Below, piece by piece: positions 53,160 through 61,499 of a stretch of DNA of 64,000 nucleotides. The DNA is taken from the NCBI GenBank assembly GCA_034189085.1, contig JAXHVH010000004.1, positions 22,808 to 86,807 of the forward strand, read 5' to 3'. This DNA is from M55B129 sp034189085. GTDB taxonomy: Bacteria; Bacillota; Dethiobacteria; DTU022. Made by a program: the position numbers and the translations under genes. A model generated the notes under the pieces. That model saw only the letters and a list, made by a program, of their open reading frames with translations, had not been told where the DNA came from and searched no databases. The first letter of the stretch is position 1, and each line of letters opens with the position of its first letter.

Positions 53160-54146
53160 ATGCACATTCCGCCGGTAAAGAGGCCATATTTTTCTACAAA
53201 CCCGCAGTGGGAGCTATTCTGGAAAATATTTTTATTTCTTCTGGTAGCAATTTGTGCCCTGATTCTCATTATCGCCTGGCCTCAGACTCGCAGCATTGAG
53301 TTGATCCGTTATCTTCAGGAATGGCGGAGGGGACCGCTTGAAGCTATATTCAGGATTTTTACCTTTCTTGGAGATGACCAGTTTTTTATGGGGTTTTTCA
53401 GTATTCTAATGTGGAATGTAAATAAAGAACTTGGTTTCTGGGGAGCTTTTGTATTGCTCAGTTCCGCTGCTTTCAGCAATCTGATCAAAGATTTAACGAT
53501 GCTGGCTCGACCTTCCATAGAGGGCGTAATCCACCCGGCTGGTAGTTATGCTTTCCCCAGCGGCCATACTCTGACAGCGGTTACAGTGTGGGGTTACCTG
53601 GCCGTTCGTTTAAAAAGTAACTTTTGCCGAATCTGGGCTGTTGTGGCTGTGGTGATGATTGCCCTTTCCCGGATGGTTCTCGGTTATCATTTCCTGGGCG
53701 ATATACTTGGCGGGCTTGCTTTGGGTGTTGTATTTTTGCTATTTTTTATCTGGATGAGCGGTTATCTTTATGAGAAAGGGTGGCTGGATAAATTTTCAGG
53801 CCCGCTATTGATATCAATGGCGCTTGTACTGCCTGCTTTGCTGACTGCTGTTTTACCTGGAGTTGATCCGCCAAAAGTACTAGGTCTGCTGGCCGGTGCT
53901 TCCAGCGGTTATGTTATTGAAAAGGAAAAAGTACGCTCATCGGTTGAAGGTTTTTTCACTGCCCGGGTCTTGAAGGCCGTGATCGGCCTGGGGGTACTTT
54001 TTGGTTTGATCATGGGCCTGAGTGGCTACCTGCCTTCATCGGTGCCCGCCCTTGGGTTTATCAGGTACGGTCTGGGAGGGCTCTGGGTCACTCTGGGGGC
54101 GCCGACCCTGTTTGTCGCTTTAAAACTGGCCCGGAGGAATATTTAA
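53160..54146 (+). CDS. PAP2-family membrane phosphatase
   Basis: A 328-residue membrane protein with the three PAP2 phosphatase motifs: 'KDLTMLARP', 'YAFPSGHTLTAV' and 'SRMVLGYHFLGDILGG'. It probably removes phosphate from a lipid such as undecaprenyl pyrophosphate or phosphatidic acid at the outer membrane face. The C-terminal third adds four more helices beyond the usual domain. GAGGAGG precedes the ATG. Confidence 0.88.
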   Translation: MHIPPVKRPYFSTNPQWELFWKIFLFLLVAICALILIIAWPQTRSIELIRYLQEWRRGPLEAIFRIFTFLGDDQFFMGFFSILMWNVNKELGFWGAFVLLSSAAFSNLIKDLTMLARPSIEGVIHPAGSYAFPSGHTLTAVTVWGYLAVRLKSNFCRIWAVVAVVMIALSRMVLGYHFLGDILGGLALGVVFLLFFIWMSGYLYEKGWLDKFSGPLLISMALVLPALLTAVLPGVDPPKVLGLLAGASSGYVIEKEKVRSSVEGFFTARVLKAVIGLGVLFGLIMGLSGYLPSSVPALGFIRYGLGGLWVTLGAPTLFVALKLARRNI

Positions 54147-54253
54147 AAGATAGGCCGGATCCTCGCAATTGGCCATGAGATGAGCTATAATATAATTCGG
54201 TCTGCATTTATTAAAACCGTGAACGGGTTTGTTCTATTACGGAGGTGAAGGGA

Positions 54254-54442
54254 TTGTTTGGGAAAATCGGCGTATGGGAAATATTGTTAATCCTGATTGT
54301 GGCATTAATTATTTTTGGACCGGCTAAACTGCCCGAACTGGGAAAATCGATCGGCAATGGTTTAAGAGAATTTAAGAAAGCCACCCGGGAGCTCAAGGAC
54401 ACAATCAGCCTGGATGACAATGATATTGATAAATCAAGCTGA
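54254..54442 (+). CDS. tatA: Sec-independent protein translocase TatA (first copy)
   Basis: A 62-residue TatA: short N-terminus, membrane helix with 'EILLILIVALIIFGPAKLPEL', then an amphipathic helix 'GKSIGNGLREFKKATRELKD'. The TTG at 54254 is used because GGAGG lies 8 bases upstream and the protein then begins MFGKIG, exactly as the second copy does. It makes the pore of the twin-arginine export system. Confidence 0.88.
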   Translation: MFGKIGVWEILLILIVALIIFGPAKLPELGKSIGNGLREFKKATRELKDTISLDDNDIDKSS

Positions 54443-54547
54443 TTATGCCTTGCTCTTAAGATATGTTTACGGGAGCTGCAGGATAAGATTTCGTCGTGAG
54501 TGAGCCGATCCTCCTTGGGTAAGATTTTAGTGAGTGATCTCGCTGCA

Positions 54548-54577
54548 TTTACCGTGAATGTTATACTGTGTTACAAT
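54548..54577 (+). promoter_or_regulatory. candidate promoter for second tatA and tatC
   Basis: TTTACC (54548-54553), 18-bp spacer, TACAAT (54572-54577), about 50 bases before the ATG. Confidence 0.4.
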
Positions 54578-54629
54578 AATAATATGTGGTTTAAATAAAT
54601 ATCGTGATTTTAAGCTGGGAGGTTGGGAG

Positions 54630-54818
54630 ATGTTTGGTAAAATCGGACCATGGGAAATAGTCGCTATCCTGTTGATAGTTTTATTAATTTTCGGATCAAA
54701 GAAACTACCTGAACTGGCAAAGGCAATTGGGAAAAGTGTGGTTGAACTAAAACAAGGTTTAAAGGGCACTTCCGGAACTGATGAAGCAGCCGGGTCTGAT
54801 TCTGATCCCAAGGAATGA
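54630..54818 (+). CDS. tatA: Sec-independent protein translocase TatA (second copy)
   Basis: A 62-residue paralogue of the preceding tatA ('MFGKIGPWEIVAILLIVLLI', 'FGSKKLPELAKAIGKSVVE'). The ATG at 54630 has GGGAGG upstream; the earlier ATG at 54558 adds non-conserved residues. It lacks a TatB-like extension, so this is a TatA/TatC-type system with two TatA forms that may differ in cargo or pore size. Confidence 0.9.
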   Translation: MFGKIGPWEIVAILLIVLLIFGSKKLPELAKAIGKSVVELKQGLKGTSGTDEAAGSDSDPKE

Positions 54819-54904
54819 TATGTTAAGTGATTCTAAGCAAGTGCAGGAAGATGAAAGGGGGATCACGGGGCGGCGTCGGGTATGCCGGGAGGTATGCATA
54901 AAAA

Positions 54905-55636
54905 TTGACCAGAAATAAGGACGGCACCATGCCCGTAATCGAGCATCTTGCAGAGTTGCGCCTGCGCCTGATCATTTCGGCAGGCGTTTTGCTTGTCGCT
55001 GCTTTGTTCTGTTTTACCCGGATCGAATTGATCAGAAGTCTGCTGACATTACCCCTCGATGGCATCAAATTGATTTATCTTTCCCCGCCGGAAGCCTTCA
55101 TGGCCAACCTGCGGCTTGCCCTGATCAGCGGAATTATTCTTTCCCTGCCGGTGTTAATTTATGAACTGGCAGCCTTTGTTTTCCCCGGGCTCTACCGGCA
55201 TGAAAAAATATTTTTTGTTTTTGTTTTACTGGGGATTGTTGTCCTTTTTATCGGCGGAATTTTGTTTGCCTATTATGTGGTGTTCCCTTTTACCATTGAT
55301 TTTTTTCTGCAGTTCGCTGCAGAGAGGTTGGCGCCCCGCTTTACGATCAGTGAATATATATCTTTCATCCTTTCGTTTCATTTTGCTTTCGGGGTGGTTT
55401 TTCAGCTGCCTTTGTTAACCTGGGCTCTGGGTAAATTTGGCCTGTTGACCAGCGCTTTTTTAAGGAGCTACCGCAAAATTGCCATCCTGATTATGCTGGC
55501 TCTGGCAGCGGCAATTACTCCGCCTGATGTGATCTCGCAGCTGGCGATGGTTATACCGTTGTTATTGCTTTATGAAATGGGCATTGTGATGGTCATGATC
55601 AGTGAAAGGAAGAGGTTGAAACAGTCCGGGTCATAA
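54905..55636 (+). CDS. tatC: Sec-independent protein translocase TatC
   Basis: A 243-residue TatC with six helices and the family motifs 'VIEHLAELRLRL' and 'YELAAFVFPGLYRHEK'. It binds twin-arginine signal peptides. The start may be the TTG at 54905 (GGGAGG 12 bases upstream) or the ATG at 54929; both retain the conserved N-terminal motif. Confidence 0.92.
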   Translation: MTRNKDGTMPVIEHLAELRLRLIISAGVLLVAALFCFTRIELIRSLLTLPLDGIKLIYLSPPEAFMANLRLALISGIILSLPVLIYELAAFVFPGLYRHEKIFFVFVLLGIVVLFIGGILFAYYVVFPFTIDFFLQFAAERLAPRFTISEYISFILSFHFAFGVVFQLPLLTWALGKFGLLTSAFLRSYRKIAILIMLALAAAITPPDVISQLAMVIPLLLLYEMGIVMVMISERKRLKQSGS

Positions 55637-55669
55637 ACTGTGATCCCCCATCGATGAAGAGGTGTGAGC

Positions 55670-56326
55670 TTGAGCGAAATCAACATCCAGAGCAACATAT
55701 GTTCCGGAACAGTTATCCTCGCCGGTGGAGACAGCAAGCGCCTTGGCCGGCCTAAAGCCCTCCTGGATTTTGACGGTACTTCGATGATCGAGCTTATTAT
55801 TAAGATTCTTGATCCCTTATTTGCCGAAATAATAGTCGTTACCGACCATCCTGAGTTATACAGTGACTTGCCGGTCCGGCTGGTGGGAGACCTGTTTACC
55901 GGTTGTGAAAAAAGTCCCCTGCGGGGAATCCATGCCGGCCTCAGAGCATCAAAATTGCCGTATCAATTTGTAGTTGCCTGCGATATGCCTTTCCTTAATC
56001 GCAGTCTGATCAGGTACATGGCGGGTTTTACTGCAGACTATGATGCGATTGTCCCGAAAATAGATTCGTATTTTCAACCATTGCATTCTTTTTACAAACG
56101 GTCATGTGCTGGTGCTATTGAGAAGCAGATCAAGCTGGGTAAATGCAAGGTCACCGATTTTTATGCTGATCTGCATATAAAATTTATCGGTCGCGAAGAT
56201 ATTGAGCGTTTTGACCCTCACCAGGAATCTTTTATTAATATCAATACCTTTACCGACTATCAGAAAGCGTTGTTAAATTACCGCCGTAATAATGAAGAGC
56301 GGAAAATAATTAATGGAGGCGAATGA
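55670..56326 (+). CDS. MobA-like nucleotidyltransferase
   Basis: A 218-residue member of the MobA/CofC-type family with 'VILAGGDSKRLGRPKALLDF' at residues 16-35, 'VVTDHPELY', 'GGI'-type 'LRGIHAGLRASK' and 'VACDMPFLNRSL'. MobA attaches GMP to molybdopterin. Start at TTG 55670 with AAGAGG seven bases upstream. It follows tatC by 33 bases and overlaps the CofE-like gene by four, so its partner, rather than molybdenum, may define its role. Confidence 0.8.
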   Translation: MSEINIQSNICSGTVILAGGDSKRLGRPKALLDFDGTSMIELIIKILDPLFAEIIVVTDHPELYSDLPVRLVGDLFTGCEKSPLRGIHAGLRASKLPYQFVVACDMPFLNRSLIRYMAGFTADYDAIVPKIDSYFQPLHSFYKRSCAGAIEKQIKLGKCKVTDFYADLHIKFIGREDIERFDPHQESFININTFTDYQKALLNYRRNNEERKIINGGE

Positions 56327-57498
56327 TGATGAACATGCCTGATTATATAGGACCGATGGCCTTCGGTTTGAAGATGGGGGTAATTCTGCCGGGAATGGAT
56401 ATTGTGGATAAGGTATACGAACGGCTGGCCGATTGTTACCGGGCCGGGCTCCTCAATAATGGGGATGTTGTTTGTATTACTGAATCAGTGGTGGCCCGTG
56501 CCCAAAATAATTATATTACCATAGATGACATTGCCCGGGAAGTGAAGAACAAGCTGAAACTGCCTGACGCCGGGAAAATAGCTGTAATATTTCCCATTGC
56601 CAGCAGAAACCGCTTTTCCATGATTCTCAGGGGGATTGCCCGGGCTGTCCCGAGGGGAGAAGTCATTGTTCAGCTGTCGTTCCCAGATGATGAAGTAGGG
56701 AACCAGGTTGTGTCACCGGACTTTGTCCTCCAGATGAACAGGGATCCAATTACTCTTGAAGATATCGGAGACCGCAGTTTTAAGCATCCCGTTACCGGGG
56801 TTGATTACATCAATCTGTACCGGTCAATCATTGAGGACGAAGGTGCAAAAGCTGTTATCCTGCTGTCCAACGATCCGCTGCAGGCTTTGCGGCATGGGCC
56901 CGATGGGGTCATTGCTGCCGATATTCATAAACGGGATAAAACATTGAAAACAATAACTGACTGGTTTGAAAATGCCTTGACCCTGGCTCAGCTCTGCAAT
57001 GAAGGAGAATCGTATTCGGAATGGGGTCTTCTGGGCAGCAATATGTCTGCGGGGGAGAGAATTAAACTGGCTCCACGTGAAGGGCAGACTGTTGTCGATG
57101 CACTGCAGGAAAAATTATTGGCTGCCCTTGACCTCAAGGTTGAAGTGATGATCTACGGCGACGGAGCCTATCTTGATCCTTCCAGTGGAATTTATGAATT
57201 AGCCGATCCCCGGGCTGCTTTTGCGGCTACGGCAGGGTTGAATTGCGTAAGGGAAGGGCTGAAATATAAATATTTGGCTGACCAGTGTTACCATGAAGAA
57301 AATAAAACAGCCGAGGAAATCGAAGAAATCCTTCGCAGCAGTGTGGAGCGCAGATTAACAGAAGATTGCCTGGAAAAAGAAGGCACAACACCCAGGCGGA
57401 TGGAAGACGTGCTGGCCAGCCTTGCTGATCTCGTCAGCGGATCAGCCGATGCCGGGACACCGGTAGTAGTTGTCAGGGGGTTTCTTAGACCGTCTTGA
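56323..57498 (+). CDS. CofE-like (coenzyme F420-0:L-glutamate ligase family) protein
   Basis: A 391-residue protein with an N-terminal F420-ligase-like domain ('NNGDVVCITESVVARAQNNY', 'GKIAVIFPIASRNRFSMIL', 'EVMIYGDGAYLDPSSGIYEL'). It is longer than archaeal CofE (about 250 residues) as is usual for the clostridial group, whose substrate is not established. Its first ATG overlaps the stop of the MobA-like gene within GGAGGCGAATGATGATG, so translation is coupled. Confidence 0.75.
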   Translation: MMMNMPDYIGPMAFGLKMGVILPGMDIVDKVYERLADCYRAGLLNNGDVVCITESVVARAQNNYITIDDIAREVKNKLKLPDAGKIAVIFPIASRNRFSMILRGIARAVPRGEVIVQLSFPDDEVGNQVVSPDFVLQMNRDPITLEDIGDRSFKHPVTGVDYINLYRSIIEDEGAKAVILLSNDPLQALRHGPDGVIAADIHKRDKTLKTITDWFENALTLAQLCNEGESYSEWGLLGSNMSAGERIKLAPREGQTVVDALQEKLLAALDLKVEVMIYGDGAYLDPSSGIYELADPRAAFAATAGLNCVREGLKYKYLADQCYHEENKTAEEIEEILRSSVERRLTEDCLEKEGTTPRRMEDVLASLADLVSGSADAGTPVVVVRGFLRPS

Positions 57499-57525
57499 TG
57501 ATCCTGGCTTTTTAGATCGTTTTAA

Positions 57526-59121
57526 TTATTGCTTCGTTATTTTATGGCCGCTTTCCTCGGGAGAGCGGCTATCTGTTTTAAGCCGATTCTCCTTGTTCCT
57601 TGTTAATATTACTGCTGTCAGGGCTGCTGCGAGGAAAAGAGCCCACAATGCGGGGAAATAATCACCGTACCGGGTATAAAGGGTATCTCGTCTGGTTGTA
57701 TCCAGATGAGTAATAATGGTAGCTTCTTCCTGCTTCTTGGAGCGAAACAACTCTTTACCGCAGTAATCAAAGGAGATGGTGATTCCACTGTTGGCTACCT
57801 GGGTTACCCCGATTCCCATTTCGGCAGCTCTTACTGCTGCTGCCTGAGCATGCAATTCAAGTGCTATTGATTTACCGAACCAGGCATCATTGGTTAAAAC
57901 AAAGAGGTGCCTGCTGCCTGCAGCGGGAAAAAGGCGGGTATGATCTCCAAAATATGACTCGAAGCAGATTACCCCGCCAACCGGTGTTCCGTTGATATCA
58001 AAGAGGGTGATCTCTTCTCCTGCCGTATAACGGCCTAATAAAAGTTCAAGGTCCAGGATGCGGTTAAGAGTATTTTCAAAGGGAAAATATTCAACAAAGG
58101 GGACCAAACGATGTTTGTAATAAATGGGAGTTTCACCTGATCCCGGGTGAATAAGTGAAACAGCATTGTACAGGTCTTCCCCCTCTGTAACTCTTGCTCC
58201 ATAAAGGAGCATCACTCCCAGGTCTTCAGCCATCTGAAGCAGAGGCTCCGGGTGTTTGCGACTGCCGGTCATGTTTACCTCCACGACGGTTTCAGGCCAA
58301 ACAGCCAGTTCTATGTCGGGATCCGCTTCGAGAGCAGCTTCAGTTAAGGAAATATAACGTTGCACAATCATTTCTCGACCATGCTCAATTATTTCATCAG
58401 GTGAGCTGTTCCCCTGGATCAGAGCAACTGCAAGCGGGTCTCCTTTATCATCAATGGTCAAAGAAGAGGGCAAGATAAGGCCGCAGGCCATTACAATAAA
58501 GAAAATTATGACTACAAGATAAAAACTGGCCTGTGTTTTTTTCTTTTGTGGGTAAAGAATAAGCAGGCTCTGGAACAGGACGATGACAAAGGGCAAGCCC
58601 CAGTAACCGTATACTGCTGTCATTTTAAGGAGAGCCTGGTAATTCCACTGGCTGTACCCGAGATAACCAACATTGTAGGCAAGAAAACCGGCAGAGCGCA
58701 GGTACTCAACCAGGATCCACAGTGTGGGAAGAGCAAGGGCGGTCAGCCATACTTTGCCGTAGCGGTTGATCATGTTGGCTGCCAGACTGAAGAGCCCGTT
58801 GAAAAAGCTGATGTAAAGAACCAGCGCAATCATTAACACCAAAGCCAGGGAAAAGGGAAGGTAAGGGAACAGGACGTAGCTGAGATAATAATTCAGGTAC
58901 AGATTAAGAGGCAGTCCAAATACCAGCCCGACCCAGAATGAACGCAGCGGAGTTTCACGCAGGGAAGCATTCAGCATTGGCAGAAGGGCAAACCAGGCTA
59001 AATAGCCCTGTTCGAATGGAGGGTATGCGCCGATCATCAGCAGGCCTGAAAGAAATGAGGAAATCAGATAGCTTTTGGTATCGCGCCTATCATTGTAAAT
59101 CTGCCTCTCATAAAAGTGCAT
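57526..59121 (-). CDS. lnt: apolipoprotein N-acyltransferase
   Basis: A 531-residue membrane enzyme: six or more N-terminal helices, then a nitrilase-like catalytic domain with Glu in 'LAVWPETVVEV', Lys in 'YYKHRLVPFVEYFPFE' and Cys in 'VICFESYFGD'. It adds the third acyl chain to lipoproteins. Most monoderm Firmicutes lack it, although some Clostridia carry it. GGAGGG precedes the ATG. Several lipoproteins in the window could be substrates. Confidence 0.92.
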   Translation of the reverse strand: MHFYERQIYNDRRDTKSYLISSFLSGLLMIGAYPPFEQGYLAWFALLPMLNASLRETPLRSFWVGLVFGLPLNLYLNYYLSYVLFPYLPFSLALVLMIALVLYISFFNGLFSLAANMINRYGKVWLTALALPTLWILVEYLRSAGFLAYNVGYLGYSQWNYQALLKMTAVYGYWGLPFVIVLFQSLLILYPQKKKTQASFYLVVIIFFIVMACGLILPSSLTIDDKGDPLAVALIQGNSSPDEIIEHGREMIVQRYISLTEAALEADPDIELAVWPETVVEVNMTGSRKHPEPLLQMAEDLGVMLLYGARVTEGEDLYNAVSLIHPGSGETPIYYKHRLVPFVEYFPFENTLNRILDLELLLGRYTAGEEITLFDINGTPVGGVICFESYFGDHTRLFPAAGSRHLFVLTNDAWFGKSIALELHAQAAAVRAAEMGIGVTQVANSGITISFDYCGKELFRSKKQEEATIITHLDTTRRDTLYTRYGDYFPALWALFLAAALTAVILTRNKENRLKTDSRSPEESGHKITKQ

Positions 59122-59226
59122 ATAAACCCTCCGCCGCCGTTTGCCCTTTCATGTTTAATGATCCCTGTTTACCACTTTATCACAGAGCAGCCCGGCTGGG
59201 AACAGCCAATCGGTGCGGCCATAGTC

Positions 59227-59288
59227 TTGACCGGCATTTTAAACAGTGATATAAGTATTTATGTAAATAATTAAGCAGTTTAATTATT
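59227..59288 (+). promoter_or_regulatory. marR promoter with two candidate operator palindromes
   Basis: TTGACC (59227-59232), 17-bp spacer and TATAAG (59250-59255) make a good promoter. A perfect TATTTA-TG-TAAATA palindrome overlaps the expected start (59256-59269), and a second with 9-base arms (59266-59274 and 59280-59288) follows. These are plausible autorepressor sites for the MarR-family protein. Confidence 0.6.
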
Positions 59289-59317
59289 GATTAGATGAAG
59301 TATCCAGGGAGAGAACA

Positions 59318-59788
59318 TTGAACGATCATGATGGCCTGATAGATTATATAAAAGAGCTCGATTTAACTTTCAGCCGGCTCGTGTACCGTGTCCGCGTATT
59401 GCATAGCCGTTACACGGTTGACGAAATTACCGACACTCAGTTCGTAGTATTGAGGACTCTTCGCAAGGGTCCCTGTAACACTTCATTCCTTGCCCGGATG
59501 CTGGGTGTAACACTGAGTGCGGTTACAGCGTTAGTTAATCGCCTGCACAGGATGGGTCTTGTGGAACGCAGGAGGCGGGAGAAAGACCGCCGTCAGGTCA
59601 AAATTTCCATAACGCCTGAAGGGTTGCAGGTGCTAAAAACCGTGGAAGAAAAACGTTATCTCCTGCTGGCTCTTTATCTTTCGCAAATATCTGAAGAAGA
59701 AAGACAGCAGCTGATGGCCCTCCTGAAAAAAACAATCAATCTCTTCGAAAGAGAGAATATTTCAGTTGAAGATGCCAGTCGACAATAA
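59318..59788 (+). CDS. MarR-family transcriptional regulator
   Basis: A 156-residue winged-helix regulator with 'NTSFLARMLGVTLSAVTALVNRLH' recognition region and the wing 'GLVERRRREKDRRQVKISITPEG', the signature of MarR proteins. Ligand unknown. TTG start with GGGAGAG upstream. No structural gene follows directly, so its target may be itself and the divergent lnt. Confidence 0.9.
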   Translation: MNDHDGLIDYIKELDLTFSRLVYRVRVLHSRYTVDEITDTQFVVLRTLRKGPCNTSFLARMLGVTLSAVTALVNRLHRMGLVERRRREKDRRQVKISITPEGLQVLKTVEEKRYLLLALYLSQISEEERQQLMALLKKTINLFERENISVEDASRQ

Positions 59789-59823
59789 GCCCCGGTTTGT
59801 TGAAATGACATTAGATCAATCAA

Positions 59824-59857
59824 AGAGGAAGGAATGACTGGAAGCATTCCTTCCTCT
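59824..59857. terminator. hairpin between convergent marR and DUF4349 genes
   Basis: Perfect 13-bp arms (59824-59836 and 59845-59857) with an 8-base loop between the convergent genes; short T stretches on both sides. Confidence 0.6.
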
Positions 59858-59887
59858 TCTGCTGGATACAGGTGATTTTGTTATCTT

Positions 59888-60835
59888 TTAATCTTTTTTA
59901 GTTTCTTCTATTCCCTGTTTCCGATGTGACAGCCTGCGGATAAGAAACCAGATCAACAGGGCAATTATGCCAATGACTACCAGGACGGGCAGCATGGCGG
60001 ACAGGGCAATAATAATATAAGAAAATGCATTGAGAATAAAATTGATGCTGGTGATGAAAGCTTCTCCTGTTTTTTCACCAAGGTTGTGAAAAACTCCGGG
60101 TGATATATTATCTGTTGAGACTGCTTCTTCACGCAGGCTCAGGTATATGGTGCCGTAAGTTACCTGGTCTTTCAGGTAGGTGAGCTGGGATGTCATTGAT
60201 TCAATTTCGCCCCTGATCCGGGCCAGCTCTTTTTCAACTTCAAGCACTTCTTCAACATTTTCGGCCATTTCCAGGATTTCAACCAATCGTTCTTCCTGGG
60301 CTTTCTGGTTATTCAGGCGTGATTCGAGATCGATATATTGCATGGTTACATCATCCATGCCGGTCTGTGTATTGTTGACCTTTCCAAGTTCTTCGAGCTG
60401 TCTCATTACAACATCAAAGCGATCTTCGGGGACACGCAGGGTCAGGTTTGCTGCGTATTGTCCTTCCCTGATTTCATAGATGTTTGAGTTGCTTATAATG
60501 CCCTCGACATCAGTGACAAGTTCACGCACTTTTTGAATGGTTTCCCTGGTGTCTTTTACAGAAAGCTCTATTGAACCATTCCGGATGATATGGCGGACAA
60601 CACTTCCTGCACCGTCATCCTGGACTTTACGGGTATCAGGCACCCCGGCTTCTTCTGCATAATCCATGTCATATTCCGGTGCCATTTGCTCTTGTTCGCC
60701 GTAATCACCGGGGTATTCAGGCGAGGCGCTATCCGAACCTAACATACTCCCCGTCGTGCATGAAGTAAGTGTTGTCCCTGTTAGAAGAGCAAATATAACC
60801 AGTGCAATGATGAGCATAATCCGCTTGTTGTTCAT
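59888..60835 (-). CDS. DUF4349 lipoprotein
   Basis: A 315-residue lipoprotein: signal peptide with lipobox TSC, acidic linker, DUF4349 domain from about residue 85 ('RNGSIELSVKDTRETIQKVREL', 'LRVPEDRFDVVMRQLEELG') including a long coiled coil ('EVLEVEKELARIRGEIESM'), and a membrane helix near the C-terminus followed by a basic tail. Function unknown. ATG 60835 has GGGGG upstream and gives a normal signal peptide. Confidence 0.85.
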   Translation of the reverse strand: MNNKRIMLIIALVIFALLTGTTLTSCTTGSMLGSDSASPEYPGDYGEQEQMAPEYDMDYAEEAGVPDTRKVQDDGAGSVVRHIIRNGSIELSVKDTRETIQKVRELVTDVEGIISNSNIYEIREGQYAANLTLRVPEDRFDVVMRQLEELGKVNNTQTGMDDVTMQYIDLESRLNNQKAQEERLVEILEMAENVEEVLEVEKELARIRGEIESMTSQLTYLKDQVTYGTIYLSLREEAVSTDNISPGVFHNLGEKTGEAFITSINFILNAFSYIIIALSAMLPVLVVIGIIALLIWFLIRRLSHRKQGIEETKKD

Positions 60836-60965
60836 ATTCCTTACCCCCTTTAATTGGATGACAAACCCGGGTGGTAATTGGTTCCTTCCTGAAAAATAAG
60901 TTAACACATGTGGACAGGCTTGATAAAATTAACTTATTTGATAGTAGAAATGCAAAGAGGTTATT

Positions 60966-61370
60966 TCAAATAACCCGGTGGCCGAGCCCTATGGCTACGT
61001 CATTTCTGTGCAATAAGCCAATGCCGAAAAAGATGGCTACTGCAATATGTGTGCCTCCTCTGGCAATCCCGACTTTCCCGCCGACATTGAGGCCGAGAGC
61101 TTTAGGCATGATTTGAACCAGTGCTTCGCGGGTTGCTCCAGCTACAGCTCCATCGGAATGACTTGATTCATCAATGATTTTTTCTCTTTTTGAGGCGACC
61201 ACCGCTCTTTCCACTACTTTTTGCAGGGAGCTTAAAAATTCACCACCGTAATCCACTGCCAGGGATTGGATACCCATTCCCATATATTTGATCTTTAATT
61301 CGTTTTCCACTTCCCTGGTTTTCGACATTGCCAGATTAATGGCAGCCTGAGCAACATCTCTGCTTTCCAT
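60966..61370 (-). CDS. hutP: HutP-family RNA-binding antiterminator
   Basis: A 134-residue HutP homologue with the conserved C-terminal core 'GGKVGIARGGTHIAVAIFFG' and 'GLLHRNDVAIGLGHR' whose His residues bind Mg2+ and L-histidine in the B. subtilis protein. HutP binds RNA repeats to prevent termination in the histidine-use operon. No hut genes are nearby, so the target is unknown. ATG 61370 has GGGGG 8 bases upstream. Confidence 0.9.
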   Translation of the reverse strand: MESRDVAQAAINLAMSKTREVENELKIKYMGMGIQSLAVDYGGEFLSSLQKVVERAVVASKREKIIDESSHSDGAVAGATREALVQIMPKALGLNVGGKVGIARGGTHIAVAIFFGIGLLHRNDVAIGLGHRVI

Positions 61371-61499
61371 CTTTTTTTCCCCCATTCTGCGGTGTTTCTT
61401 TCATTATCCTCTTAAACGGACATGGTCGCAAGCATAAAATGACCTGTTGAAAGTCATAATTTTGTTTTGTGTTATAATTATTATGGAGGAGAGTTTTTC

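Noticed and set aside
61446..61478. Promoter TTGAAA...TATAAT before the RING-like gene
   Set aside because: The two hexamers are about 20 bases apart, too far for a confident call.
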